Shown here piece by piece: positions 16,259 to 24,548 of a stretch of DNA of 64,000 nt (position 1 is its first letter; each line of letters opens with the position of its first letter). Made by a program: the position numbers and the translations under genes. The notes beneath the pieces were generated by a model, which saw only the letters and a list, made by a program, of their open reading frames with translations, was not told where the DNA came from and ran no database searches. The stretch is from Sediminibacterium ginsengisoli (GTDB lineage: Bacteria; Bacteroidota; Bacteroidia; Chitinophagales; Chitinophagaceae): the NCBI RefSeq assembly GCF_900167075.1, contig NZ_FUWH01000004.1:124001-188000 (forward strand). The letters are read 5' to 3'.

Positions 16259-17440
16259 ATGAAACAACTGCTCGTTTTAACCCTTGCCCTGCCCCTATCC
16301 GTTTTGGCCCAGAAAAAATCGGCATCTGCTGTTGAAGTATTGCAAAAAACGCTGAACAAACTGGAATCATTAAAGACTGTCAGTTATAGCCAGACCCGCG
16401 AAACTCGTTATTTCGCAGACAACTACCAGCATACTTTAAAAGCGGATATGTTTATCGATTTTGCCGCGTCCAATGCGTTGAATCTGCGTTTCCAGGCAGA
16501 AAGCGATAAAACTATTTTTGTGTATGACGGGCAATACAGATTACTCATCGACAAAGAAAATCAAACCATCGACAGTGCAAGCGCTGCTACTTTTGCTTCG
16601 ATGCGCAATAACAGTTACCTGTATCATTCATTAGCCATGCTACGCAGAATGATCCCGGGTACCATTGCCAATGACAGCATCCGGAAATCGGTAAGCGACA
16701 CCTTGATCGGCAAAACAACCTATTATAATGTACGCATGGAAGGCGATGGAATGTATTTCGCGTTGCTGGGCGGTATGGAGTATTACAAGAATGCGCAGTT
16801 AAGGCGCCCGTATTATCTTCTGATCGATAAAAAGACCTATTTACCTTACCAGTTCATTTCCAAATATATCCGTGGCACCGACGATCGTGATTATGTAACG
16901 ATGACCTACAGCAACATGGATACCCGCGCCAATACACCTGCACCACGCGGCTGGAGTTACGCAGCTTATGCCGACACTTACAAACCCTATGTAGCACCGG
17001 CTGTGATCCCTCTTATCAAACCTGGCACCCAGGCACCAGGTTTTACTTTACCAGCTTACTTACCTGCAGGTATCGACAGCTTAAGTCTGCAACAATATGC
17101 AGGCAAAGTAGTGCTGCTCGAATTCTGGTTTAAAAGCTGTGGGCCCTGTATGGAAGCAATGCCACATTACAATGAGTTGCAACAATCATTTAATAAATCC
17201 GACTTCGCACTGATCACTATTAATGTGGAAGATCCGGTGGAGGATATCAAATTCTTCTATAACAAATACCAGCCCGTGTATCCCATGCTCTACAATGGCC
17301 GCAGTTTCTGGCAAAGTGTCGGGTTTACCGGCGCACCTGCATCACTGCTTATTGACCGGGCCGGGAAGGTAAGAGAAGTGATCAGGGGGTTTGTTAAGGA
17401 TGATATTGAGAAGAAGGTGAAGGGGTTGGTGGGGGAATAG
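16259..17440 (+). CDS. TlpA-like thioredoxin-fold protein with N-terminal sensor-type domain
   Basis: 393 residues: signal peptide MKQLLVLTLALPLSVLAQ; an N-terminal region (about 20-240) of beta-rich character with LINFxAEVxx-like pattern resembling LolA/outer-membrane lipoprotein-sorting folds (tentative); and a C-terminal TlpA/ResA domain (about 262-393) with the redox motif C294-G-P-C297 in FWFKSCGPCMEA and a GAPAS cis-proline loop. It is probably a periplasmic thiol-disulfide oxidoreductase. The start at 16259 rather than the upstream frame at 16136 is set by the signal peptide. It lies directly downstream of the two dyad repeats. Confidence 0.85.
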   Translation: MKQLLVLTLALPLSVLAQKKSASAVEVLQKTLNKLESLKTVSYSQTRETRYFADNYQHTLKADMFIDFAASNALNLRFQAESDKTIFVYDGQYRLLIDKENQTIDSASAATFASMRNNSYLYHSLAMLRRMIPGTIANDSIRKSVSDTLIGKTTYYNVRMEGDGMYFALLGGMEYYKNAQLRRPYYLLIDKKTYLPYQFISKYIRGTDDRDYVTMTYSNMDTRANTPAPRGWSYAAYADTYKPYVAPAVIPLIKPGTQAPGFTLPAYLPAGIDSLSLQQYAGKVVLLEFWFKSCGPCMEAMPHYNELQQSFNKSDFALITINVEDPVEDIKFFYNKYQPVYPMLYNGRSFWQSVGFTGAPASLLIDRAGKVREVIRGFVKDDIEKKVKGLVGE

Positions 17441-17456
17441 ATATTTTCCTTATACC

Positions 17457-17494
17457 ATTATGGCCACTTATAAATATTTATATCTGGCCATAAT
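17457..17494. repeat. Nested palindrome after the TlpA gene
   Basis: ATTATGGCCA (17457-17466) and TGGCCATAAT (17485-17494) form a 10-bp perfect inverted repeat; the loop contains the palindrome ATAAATATTTAT. It begins 17 bases after the TlpA stop. No T-run, so any terminator function is uncertain. Confidence 0.55.
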
Positions 17495-17521
17495 CTCCAC
17501 TGCTGAAAGCTTTTTGCGACC

Positions 17522-17560
17522 TCCCGACATAGTCGGGACTCCTTCAACCACCCGGACACC
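17522..17560 (-). repeat. tRNA-Ser 5' fragment with adjoining hairpin
   Basis: On the minus strand, 17560-17539 reads GGTGTCCGGGTGGTTGAAGG plus AG, a 22-base match with one mismatch to the D-arm region of the tRNA-Ser gene next door (17695-17674). It is followed directly by TCCCGAC-tat-GTCGGGA, a 7-bp hairpin (17538-17522). It is not a functional tRNA. See findings. Confidence 0.6.
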
Positions 17561-17566
17561 AACAGT

Positions 17567-17606
17567 ATAAAAACAAAAATCCCGCAAACCTCTAATTTGC
17601 GGGATT
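17567..17606 (-). terminator. Terminator of tRNA-Ser
   Basis: On the minus strand AATCCCGCAAA (17606-17596) and TTTGCGGGATT (17588-17578) form an 11-bp stem with a 7-base loop, followed by a long T-rich run (TTTTTGTTTTT). It lies just 7 bases after the tRNA 3' end. Confidence 0.85.
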
Positions 17607-17613
17607 CATTCAG

Positions 17614-17700
17614 CAGAGAGGAAGGGATTCGAACCCTCGATACAGTTTCCCGTATACACACTTTCCAGGCGTGCTCCTTCAACCACTCGGACACCTCTCT
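17614..17700 (-). tRNA. tRNA-Ser(GGA)
   Basis: 87 bases on the minus strand. The acceptor arms AGAGAGG (17700-17694) and CCTCTCT (17621-17615) pair fully, with discriminator G at 17614. The anticodon stem-loop CACGC-CTGGAAA-GTGTG gives anticodon GGA, and the long variable arm and the T-arm GGGTTCGAATCCC are those of class II tRNA-Ser. The CCA end is not encoded. A strong terminator follows. Its D-arm recurs as a fragment about 130 bases further on. Confidence 0.95.
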
Positions 17701-17716
17701 GTTTTTTTCAGGATTG

Positions 17717-17724
17717 CAAAAATA
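17717..17724 (-). promoter_or_regulatory. -7 box of the tRNA-Ser promoter
   Basis: TATTTTTG on the minus strand, a full match to the Bacteroidota TAnnTTTG element, ending 16 bases upstream of the mature tRNA 5' end. It lies between the tRNA and the tatD stop codon, which makes independent transcription likely. Confidence 0.55.
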
Positions 17725-17736
17725 ACGGCTTCAGGG

Positions 17737-18504
17737 TCAGTTTCCGAATATTTTTTCTGCATTGGCCGTGGTAATCGCCGCCACATCTGCCACAGACAGC
17801 TTTTTCACGTCTGCCAGCTTCTCTGCCACATATTGCAGGTAGCTGCTTTCATTGCGTTTGCCGCGGAATGGCACCGGGCTCAGGTAGGGGGCATCAGTTT
17901 CGAGTACCATGTGCTCTAACGGAATATTTTCAAGTGCTGCTGGTAAGCCTGCATTTTTGTAGGTCAGTACGCCGCCGATACCGAGGTAAAAGCCCATGTC
18001 CACAATCTGCCTGGCCGATTCATAACTGCCACTGAAACAATGGAATATGCCGCCCAGGCCTTTCGCGGCAAAAGGCTTCACCGCTTCTATCGTTTCCTGC
18101 ATGGCATTACGGGTATGGATCACAATGGGAATCTTGAGATCGAGCGCCCACTGCATCTGCTGGTCGAATGCTTCGCGTTGCGCACCGGCAAAGGTTTTAT
18201 CCCAGTAAAAATCCAGCCCGATCTCCCCCACTGCCACAAACGGGCGCTTGTCGAGCCAGGATTTCACATGTGCCAGTTCTTCCTTATAATTCTCTTTCAC
18301 ATAACAGGGATGCAGCCCCATCATGGCAATACAGACACCAGGGTAAGCCTGCTCCAGGCCTAACATCGCTTCAGTTGCGGTGCTGTCGATTGCCGGCAGG
18401 TAAAACCGTTTTACACCCTGCTCCTGCGCTCTGGTAATGACCGCGTCCAGGTCTTCCTTAAACTCGTCTGCATATAAATGACAATGTGTATCGATCAGGT
18501 TCAT
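17737..18504 (-). CDS. tatD: TatD family metal-dependent DNase
   Basis: 255 residues, the usual length. The metal-binding set of the family is visible: H7 and H9 in DTHCHLY, E in VAVGEIGLDFYW, H in IPIVIHTRNA, H in GGIFHCFSG and D in VLETDAPYLSP. TatD proteins are divalent-metal 3'-5' exonucleases (or cytoplasmic hydrolases) acting in DNA quality control. The start at 18504 follows the family boundary MNLIDTHCHLYADEF. The tRNA-Ser gene lies downstream on the same strand. Confidence 0.93.
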   Translation of the reverse strand: MNLIDTHCHLYADEFKEDLDAVITRAQEQGVKRFYLPAIDSTATEAMLGLEQAYPGVCIAMMGLHPCYVKENYKEELAHVKSWLDKRPFVAVGEIGLDFYWDKTFAGAQREAFDQQMQWALDLKIPIVIHTRNAMQETIEAVKPFAAKGLGGIFHCFSGSYESARQIVDMGFYLGIGGVLTYKNAGLPAALENIPLEHMVLETDAPYLSPVPFRGKRNESSYLQYVAEKLADVKKLSVADVAAITTANAEKIFGN

Positions 18505-18658
18505 ACTGCAAAGTTCCGCATTAAATATTTAAGGGAAAAACAAGGCGCTTTTTTTTAGCAGCTTTATAATAAAAAAGGGCAATTGTACGTTTATGTGCAG
18601 CAAACCCTTGCAATTTTTACAATCCAATATCGCATAGAAACTTTGCAATCCTAATTAT

Positions 18659-18686
18659 CCGGCCGGACTCCCTAGTCCGGCTTTTT
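18659..18686 (+). terminator. Strong hairpin with T-run on the plus strand
   Basis: GCCGGACT-ccct-AGTCCGGC followed by TTTTTT: a textbook terminator, but read on the plus strand, where no annotated gene precedes it. The minus-strand deacetylase stop is at 18686, and on that strand the T-run is on the wrong side. Either it acts as an RNA 3'-end hairpin for the minus-strand transcript or it ends a plus-strand RNA from 18505-18660. Nothing else is recognised in 18505-18658. Confidence 0.7.
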
Positions 18687-19327
18687 TATCTACCGGAAGT
18701 TGCCGGTGTAATACTCCTGAAACTGTATCCGGATTTGCTGAAATGATCCAGCACCAGCGGCAAAGCATGACTGAGCCTTGGCCAGGCTTTCTGGCTGTCG
18801 TGGAAAACGATCACAGATCCCGGCCGGCAATGATACAGCACATAAGCCAGACAGGCTTCCGGTGTGAGATTCGTATCGAAATCGGCGCTGAGCACATCCC
18901 ACATGATAATATTGGCCGGGTCTGCTCCTTTTTTACGCAATGCTTTGAGCTGTGCACGGCTGATCCGGCCATAAGGCGGGCGGAACAGCGGGCTGCTGAT
19001 GTATTCCGATGCAGCAGCAATATCAGCGAGGTAATCGTTTACAGGCGTTTTCCAGCCATTCAGGTGCTGATGGGTATGATTTCCCGTGGCATGACCGTCA
19101 TTTAATATACGCCGGTAGATCTCCGGGTGTTGTTTCACATTGTTCCCGATACAGAAAAAAGTGGCTTTGGCATTGTAGCGCCCGAGGGTGTCCAGCACAA
19201 AGGGAGTAGCGGTCTCGTGGGGGCCGTCATCGAAAGTCAGGTACAGTATTTTCTCCTCTGCCGGGATGCGCCAGGTCAGGGAAGGATACAGCATGCGCAG
19301 CCACCAGGGCGTTTTTACGAGATACAT
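18686..19327 (-). CDS. Polysaccharide deacetylase (NodB-type carbohydrate esterase 4)
   Basis: 213 residues. CE4 motifs: TFDDGPH (D33, D34), the metal-binding H84-x-x-x-H88 in GNHTHQH, RPPYG around 117-121, WDVLSADFD and the closing VIVFHDS. These enzymes remove N-acetyl groups from chitin-type or peptidoglycan sugars. There is no N-terminal signal of classical form; the N-terminus MYLVKTPWWLRMLYPSLTW could be a short amphipathic anchor. Single gene, divergent from gltX. Confidence 0.9.
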   Translation of the reverse strand: MYLVKTPWWLRMLYPSLTWRIPAEEKILYLTFDDGPHETATPFVLDTLGRYNAKATFFCIGNNVKQHPEIYRRILNDGHATGNHTHQHLNGWKTPVNDYLADIAAASEYISSPLFRPPYGRISRAQLKALRKKGADPANIIMWDVLSADFDTNLTPEACLAYVLYHCRPGSVIVFHDSQKAWPRLSHALPLVLDHFSKSGYSFRSITPATSGR

Positions 19328-19376
19328 GCTGTAAATATACAGCGATCACTCCGGCCGGGCTTGAAGTCACATCGCT

Positions 19377-19384
19377 TATCTTTG
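19377..19384 (+). promoter_or_regulatory. -7 box in front of gltX
   Basis: TATCTTTG, a full match to the Bacteroidota -7 consensus, only 4 bases before the gltX ATG. If it is used, the transcript would be leaderless or nearly so. Confidence 0.5.
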
Positions 19385-19388
19385 CCCC

Positions 19389-20918
19389 ATGACGAAAAGA
19401 AAAGTTCGCGTAAGATTCGCACCCTCACCTACCGGCGGCCTGCACCTTGGCGGTGTAAGGACCGTATTGTTCAATTACCTGTTTGCCAGGAAACATGGCG
19501 GAGATTTTATCCTTCGTATCGAAGATACCGACCAGAACCGTTTTGTGGAAGGCGCTGAAGATTATATCCAGGATACACTGGCCTGGTGCGGACTGGTACC
19601 GGACGAAAGCCCGGTACACGGCGGTGCGTTTGCACCTTATCGCCAGAGCGAAAGAAAAGAACGTTACCGCGCTTATGCAGAGCAACTGGTTAAAGACGGT
19701 TATGCTTATTATGCTTTTGATACACCGGAAGAACTGGAACAGATGCGGATACAATTCAAAACCGCAGAAAATCCTTCCCCGCAATATAACCAGGTGATCC
19801 GCGAACAGATGCGGAACTCGCTGACCATGCCCGAGGCGGAAGTACAGGCATTGCTGGATGCAGGTACAACTTATGTGATCCGTATCAAAATGCCGAAGGA
19901 TGAGACCCTGACTTTTACCGATATGATCCGTGGTGAAGTCTCTTTCAATACTTCGCAGGTAGATGATAAAGTATTACTCAAAGGCGATGGCATGCCTACC
20001 TATCACCTCGCAGTGGTGGTAGATGATTACCAGATGGAGATCAGCCATGCTTTTCGCGGTGAAGAATGGTTGCCGTCTGCTCCTGTGCACTTATTGCTCT
20101 GGAAATACCTCGGCTGGGAAGAAGCAATGCCGGAATGGGCACATTTACCGCTGATCCTGAAGCCCGATGGCAATGGTAAACTGAGCAAGCGCGATGGCGA
20201 CCGGCTCGGATTCCCGGTATTTGCGATGGACTGGACGGATCCGAAGACCGCCGAAAAAACAACCGGTTTCCGTGAACGCGGATTCCTTCCCGAAGCATTT
20301 GTAAACATGCTGGCCATGCTTGGCTGGAACGATGGCACCGACCAGGAATTGTTCAGCCTGGAAGAACTGGTAGAGAAGTTCTCCATGGAAAGAGTGCACA
20401 AAGGCGGCGCCAAGTTCGATTATGAAAAAGCGAAATGGTTTAACCACGAATGGATCAAAAAGACTCCGGCTGACCAGTTGTTGCCTGCAGTAAAATCTGC
20501 CCTGCTTGCAAATGCAGTTCCGGTTACTGATGATATTGTATTGGAAAAAGTGATCGGCCTCGTTAAAGAACGATGCACGCTCCTGCCGGATTTTGTGCAG
20601 CAATCTGCCTTCTTCTTCAGCCAGCCTGAAAACATTGAAATCAGTGCGATACAACCCAAATGGGATGATAAAAAGAACCTGTTCTTCGCAGAACTCATCA
20701 GGGCATGGGAACTCAGCACTTTATGGGAAGCATCAGATCTCGAAAAAGAATTCAAGGAACTGGCAGCAGCTAACCAGCTGAAACCCGGCGAATTAATGCT
20801 GCCATTCAGGATTATGCTCGTTGGGGGTAAATACGGTCCCGGTGTATTCGACATTGCAGAAATCATCGGCCGTGAAGCAACACTGGCGCGGATTAAACAT
20901 ACCTTACAGTTGTTATAA
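19389..20918 (+). CDS. gltX: Glutamyl-tRNA synthetase
   Basis: 509 residues, full length. The N-terminal class I signature reads FAPSPTGGLHLGGVRT (HxGH-type, here HLGG), the KMSKS-type loop is GKLSKRDGDRLGFPV, and FRGEEWLPSAPVHLLLWKYL is typical of GluRS. It charges tRNA-Glu with glutamate. The first ATG is required, since the next would remove part of the catalytic signature. A convincing -7 box lies 4 bases before it. A terminator follows. Confidence 0.97.
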   Translation: MTKRKVRVRFAPSPTGGLHLGGVRTVLFNYLFARKHGGDFILRIEDTDQNRFVEGAEDYIQDTLAWCGLVPDESPVHGGAFAPYRQSERKERYRAYAEQLVKDGYAYYAFDTPEELEQMRIQFKTAENPSPQYNQVIREQMRNSLTMPEAEVQALLDAGTTYVIRIKMPKDETLTFTDMIRGEVSFNTSQVDDKVLLKGDGMPTYHLAVVVDDYQMEISHAFRGEEWLPSAPVHLLLWKYLGWEEAMPEWAHLPLILKPDGNGKLSKRDGDRLGFPVFAMDWTDPKTAEKTTGFRERGFLPEAFVNMLAMLGWNDGTDQELFSLEELVEKFSMERVHKGGAKFDYEKAKWFNHEWIKKTPADQLLPAVKSALLANAVPVTDDIVLEKVIGLVKERCTLLPDFVQQSAFFFSQPENIEISAIQPKWDDKKNLFFAELIRAWELSTLWEASDLEKEFKELAAANQLKPGELMLPFRIMLVGGKYGPGVFDIAEIIGREATLARIKHTLQLL

Positions 20919-20942
20919 TTTCATTTCATTTACCGTTGGTGG

Positions 20943-20982
20943 AAAAGGCAGTGTACAATAGTTACGCTGCCTTTTCTTTTTC
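20943..20982 (+). terminator. Terminator of gltX
   Basis: AAAAGGCAG and CTGCCTTTT with a 15-base loop, followed by CTTTTTC, 24 bases after the gltX stop. Confidence 0.75.
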
Positions 20983-21006
20983 TATCTTGGAACAAATATG
21001 TAATGC

Positions 21007-22545
21007 ATGCCGAACGCGAAAAAGGTATTGTACCTGCTGACCGTCCTGAAAATTATTCTGCCTTTTCTTTTACAACATAGCTATTACCAACCGCACAGAG
21101 ATGAATTTCTTTACCTGGCCGAAGGTCAGCACCTGAGCTGGGGTTATATGGAAGTGCCGCCATTGCTGTCTTTTTTTGCATGGCTTACCCATTGTTTCGG
21201 CGGCAGTTTATTCTGGATCAAAATATGGCCGGCCTTATTCGGCGGCTTAACTTTTTTCCTGGCAGGCCGCATTGTATTAATGCTTGGTGGCAGGAGTCTT
21301 GCCTTGTTCCTCACTTTTCTTCCTTTCGCCACACAGTTCCTGCGTCTGAATTTTCTTTTCCAGCCGGGCTTCCTGGAGGTTTTCTGCTGGACGCTCTGTG
21401 CTTTTACATTGCTCAATTATATCCTTTCAGAGCGCAACAGCTGGCTGTATTTTTTTGGCATCAGCGCCGCATTGGCCATCCTCAGCAAATACACATCCAT
21501 TTTTTACCTGGCATCCCTATTGATTGCCCTGCTGTTTACACCCTACCGTAAAATTTTCCTGAACAGGCATTTATATTTCGCAGGTTTACTCGCCCTGGTA
21601 ATCATCGCGCCCAATATTTACTGGCAGTATATGCATCGTTTCCCGGTGTTCACACATATGAAGGAACTGCAGGAGACGCAGCTGCAGTTTGTTTCACGAA
21701 AAGAGTTCCTGCTGGGTCAGTTGAAAAACAACACGCTGGTTATTTACCTGCCGCTTGCCGCTTTCCTTTTTATGTTTACGGTAAAGGGCAAACCCTTCAG
21801 GATCTTCGGCATCGCGTATGTATTGCTGATCAGTTATATGGCATGGATGCATGCCAAAGCTTATTATGTACTTGGCGTTTATCCCATCCTGCATGCTATC
21901 GGCGCTTACTATATTGAAACGCTTACTGCGCGCAGGCTCAGGGCAATACCATATGTGCTGGCTGGTCTCACCTGCGCGCTTGCCATTTATGTATTGCCTT
22001 TGATAATGCCCGTTATGAAGCCGGAACAACTGGCCGGCTATTATAAGAGATCAGGGCTGCAAAAGAACGGCTTCAAATGGGAAGACCTTAAACAACATCC
22101 TTTGCCGCAGGATTTTGCAGATATGTTCGGCTGGAAAGAAACAGTGCTGAAAACAGCTGCTGCTTATAAAACCATTCCTCCGGCCGACAGGCCTTATACG
22201 GTGATTTATTGCCCGAGTTACGCGTTTGCAGGTGCTTTAAACTTTTACGGACCAGCACTGGGTTTGCCCAAAGCCTTATCCACCAATGCTTCTTTTCTTT
22301 TCTGGATGCCGGATCGTTATAACGTGAAGCACCTGTTGCTGGTTGCGCATAATATCCCGGATGAAAATGACCCGGTATTCCGTCAGTTCAGCACGGGAAC
22401 CATGATGGATTCGCTTAACAACCCGCTGGCAAGAGAGAACGGGATCCGTATTATGTTGTATGAAGACGCCGATCCCCGGATAAACCATATCATCGAAACT
22501 ACTGTTGCAAAAGAAAAGGCAAAATTCACACGAACCGGCCGGTAA
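21007..22545 (+). CDS. GT39 (ArnT/PMT-like) family membrane glycosyltransferase
   Basis: 512 residues with about eleven membrane helices. The first periplasmic loop reads [20 protein letters not shown], with the acidic DE pair characteristic of GT-C glycosyltransferases of the dolichyl-phosphate-mannosyltransferase/ArnT group, followed by [12 protein letters not shown]. The C-terminal soluble portion (about 330-512) is long, ending in [20 protein letters not shown]. Donor and acceptor are unknown; the family moves sugars from polyprenyl phosphate onto lipids or proteins. It is separated from gltX by that gene's terminator. Confidence 0.88.
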   Translation: MPNAKKVLYLLTVLKIILPFLLQHSYYQPHRDEFLYLAEGQHLSWGYMEVPPLLSFFAWLTHCFGGSLFWIKIWPALFGGLTFFLAGRIVLMLGGRSLALFLTFLPFATQFLRLNFLFQPGFLEVFCWTLCAFTLLNYILSERNSWLYFFGISAALAILSKYTSIFYLASLLIALLFTPYRKIFLNRHLYFAGLLALVIIAPNIYWQYMHRFPVFTHMKELQETQLQFVSRKEFLLGQLKNNTLVIYLPLAAFLFMFTVKGKPFRIFGIAYVLLISYMAWMHAKAYYVLGVYPILHAIGAYYIETLTARRLRAIPYVLAGLTCALAIYVLPLIMPVMKPEQLAGYYKRSGLQKNGFKWEDLKQHPLPQDFADMFGWKETVLKTAAAYKTIPPADRPYTVIYCPSYAFAGALNFYGPALGLPKALSTNASFLFWMPDRYNVKHLLLVAHNIPDENDPVFRQFSTGTMMDSLNNPLARENGIRIMLYEDADPRINHIIETTVAKEKAKFTRTGR

Positions 22546-22609
22546 GCTGATCATTCAGGGAATTACTGATTTTTCATATTTGATTTCTAATCCCTACTTT
22601 TACTCCACG

Positions 22610-23026
22610 ATGAGCTTAACAAACCGCCCTATACGAGTATTGGTTGCCAAAGTTGGACTCGACGGACACGACCGTGGAGCAAAAGTGATTGCCACCGCTT
22701 TACGCGATGCGGGTATGGAAGTGATCTATACCGGTTTACGCCAGACCCCGGAAATGGTTGTCAATGCCGCTCTCCAGGAAGATGTTGACGCTATCGGTAT
22801 CAGTATCCTCAGCGGTGCTCACATGACTGTATTCCCAAAGATCATCAACCTGCTTAAGGAAAAAGAAATGAGGGATGTGCTGCTTACCGGCGGCGGCATT
22901 ATTCCTGAAGATGATATGCAGGCACTGAACGAAATGGGCGTAGGCAGGCTCTTTCCGCCCGGAACATCCACACCCGATATTGCCGCATATATTACGGAAG
23001 AAGTAAGAAAGAAGCGTTCTTTCTGA
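22610..23026 (+). CDS. Stand-alone cobalamin-binding protein, methylmalonyl-CoA mutase C-terminal type
   Basis: 138 residues that match only the B12-binding Rossmann domain at the C-terminus of methylmalonyl-CoA mutase: [20 protein letters not shown] carries the DxHxxG cobalamin signature, followed by [12 protein letters not shown] and [10 protein letters not shown]. As a separate small subunit it would associate with a mutase catalytic chain encoded elsewhere, forming a two-subunit acyl-CoA mutase. The ATG at 22610 is chosen as the family start. It is followed by the convergent TRIC-like gene after 5 bases. Related biology to the B12-controlled metE in this window. Confidence 0.9.
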   Translation: MSLTNRPIRVLVAKVGLDGHDRGAKVIATALRDAGMEVIYTGLRQTPEMVVNAALQEDVDAIGISILSGAHMTVFPKIINLLKEKEMRDVLLTGGGIIPEDDMQALNEMGVGRLFPPGTSTPDIAAYITEEVRKKRSF

Positions 23027-23031
23027 TCCGG

Positions 23032-23631
23032 TCAGATCTCCGGCAGTGTGAGTCTTTTCAGTTTTGAAACAATGCGTATCGCTACGATGATCACCACGCA
23101 GATAAACAATCCTGTATTGTATTCGATGCCTGCTTTTTTCAGCAGGAGATAAATAATTCCCCCGATCAGGCAGGCGGTTGCATAGAGTTCCCCGCGTTTC
23201 AGCAGGTTCGGTACTTCACCACAGATAATATCTGCAACCAGGCCGCCGAATGTGGCAGACATCACGCCCATGATCACTGCATAACCTTCATTGATCCCGA
23301 ACATCAGGCTCCGTTCTATTCCCCCGGCAGTGAACAGGCCAAGCCCGATCGCATCCGTAAAAAAGATCAGCTTCCGGAACCGTACCATATTGATCCTGAA
23401 TAAAGAAATGATCAGCACTGCTGCCACCACCAGTCCCATCGCAAAATAATCGTTCACCCAGTTTACAGGCACATTGATCAGCAGGTCGCGGATGGTGCCT
23501 CCGCCATAAGCTGTTACAAATGCCAGTACAGTGGCGCCGAAAACATCCATCTGGTGTGTACGCGCTTTTAAAGCACCTGTTATGGCAAAGAAAAAGATAC
23601 CGGTATAAAGCAGTGTCTGGATCAGGTTCAT
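23032..23631 (-). CDS. Trimeric intracellular cation channel (TRIC/UPF0126) family protein
   Basis: 199 residues with seven or so membrane helices built from two similar halves, each with a GGG-type element: ATVLAFVTAYGGGTIRDLLI and VMSATFGGLVADIICG. These glycine triplet motifs mark the UPF0126/TRIC channel family, thought to move potassium or other cations. Converges with the B12-binding protein gene (5 bases between stops). Confidence 0.9.
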   Translation of the reverse strand: MNLIQTLLYTGIFFFAITGALKARTHQMDVFGATVLAFVTAYGGGTIRDLLINVPVNWVNDYFAMGLVVAAVLIISLFRINMVRFRKLIFFTDAIGLGLFTAGGIERSLMFGINEGYAVIMGVMSATFGGLVADIICGEVPNLLKRGELYATACLIGGIIYLLLKKAGIEYNTGLFICVVIIVAIRIVSKLKRLTLPEI

Positions 23632-23737
23632 ACCTCAAATTACGAACATCAGCCGGTAAAAACATCCTGTTTGCCGGTTCACCCGCTCAATGACAACCCG
23701 GATCACAATTGACTTACCTTTACGCAAAATATCCGCC

Positions 23738-24514
23738 ATGTATCAAACCTTACTGACTACACTCGACAACGGCATTTATACCATTACCATCAACCGGCCC
23801 GACAAGCTCAATGCGCTCAACCGTGATGTAATGGCTGAGCTCAATGTTGTTATGGATGAAGTCTATCAGAATGCAGCTATCAGGTCCGTGATCATCACCG
23901 GCGCCGGTCCTAAAGCTTTTGTTGCCGGTGCAGACATCAGTGAATTTACCGGTTTAGCGGTTGAAGAAGGTGCCCAGCTTGCGGCAAAAGGACAGGCCAT
24001 TTTTGCAAAGATCGAAAACAGTCCCAAACCTGTTGTTGCCTGCGTGAATGGTTTTGCACTGGGCGGTGGTTGCGAACTGGCGATGAGTTGTCATTTCAGG
24101 CTGGCATCCGACAATGCAAAATTCGGTCAGCCGGAAGTGAACCTCGGCCTGATCCCGGGCTATGGTGGTACTCAGCGACTCGTTCAGCTCATCGGTAAAG
24201 GAAGAGCAATGGAACTGCTGATGAGCGCTTCGATGATCGATGCAGCCACTGCGCTGCAATTCGGACTCGTAAATTATGTGGTAAGCCAGGAAGAACTGTT
24301 ACCCAAAGCTGTTTCCATCCTGGATCTGATCAACAGCAAAGCCCCGCTTGCCATTGCCAAGTGTATTGAAAGCGCCAACGCTGTTTTTGATGAAACGAAG
24401 AACGGTTATAACGTGGAAGCACAGGCTTTCGGCTATTGCTTCGGAACTGAAGATAAAACGGAAGGAACCACAGCTTTCCTTGAAAAACGAAAAGCGATTT
24501 TCACGGGTAAATAA
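23738..24514 (+). CDS. Enoyl-CoA hydratase/isomerase
   Basis: 258 residues, crotonase superfamily. The oxyanion-hole region reads AFVAGADISEF and FALGGGCELAMSCHFRLAS; the family Glu lies in FGQPEVNLGLIPGYGGTQRL. It hydrates trans-2-enoyl-CoA to 3-hydroxyacyl-CoA in fatty-acid or amino-acid breakdown. The ATG at 23738 starts MYQTLLTTLDNGIYTITINR; an upstream extension is unsupported. A bidirectional terminator follows and faces the next, convergent gene. The exact substrate range is not readable. Confidence 0.9.
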   Translation: MYQTLLTTLDNGIYTITINRPDKLNALNRDVMAELNVVMDEVYQNAAIRSVIITGAGPKAFVAGADISEFTGLAVEEGAQLAAKGQAIFAKIENSPKPVVACVNGFALGGGCELAMSCHFRLASDNAKFGQPEVNLGLIPGYGGTQRLVQLIGKGRAMELLMSASMIDAATALQFGLVNYVVSQEELLPKAVSILDLINSKAPLAIAKCIESANAVFDETKNGYNVEAQAFGYCFGTEDKTEGTTAFLEKRKAIFTGK

Positions 24515-24546
24515 AAAAGGCGCGGTAGCAATACCGCGCCTTTTTC
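24515..24546. terminator. Bidirectional terminator
   Basis: AAAAAGGCGCGGTA-gcaa-TACCGCGCCTTTTT: perfect 14-bp stem with A/T runs on both sides, between the enoyl-CoA hydratase stop (24514) and the convergent phosphatase-family stop (24549). Confidence 0.92.
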
Positions 24547-24548
24547 TA

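Noticed and set aside
17458..17694. Minus-strand 78-codon frame over the tRNA region
   Set aside because: It is simply the tRNA-Ser gene, its terminator and the fragment read as protein.
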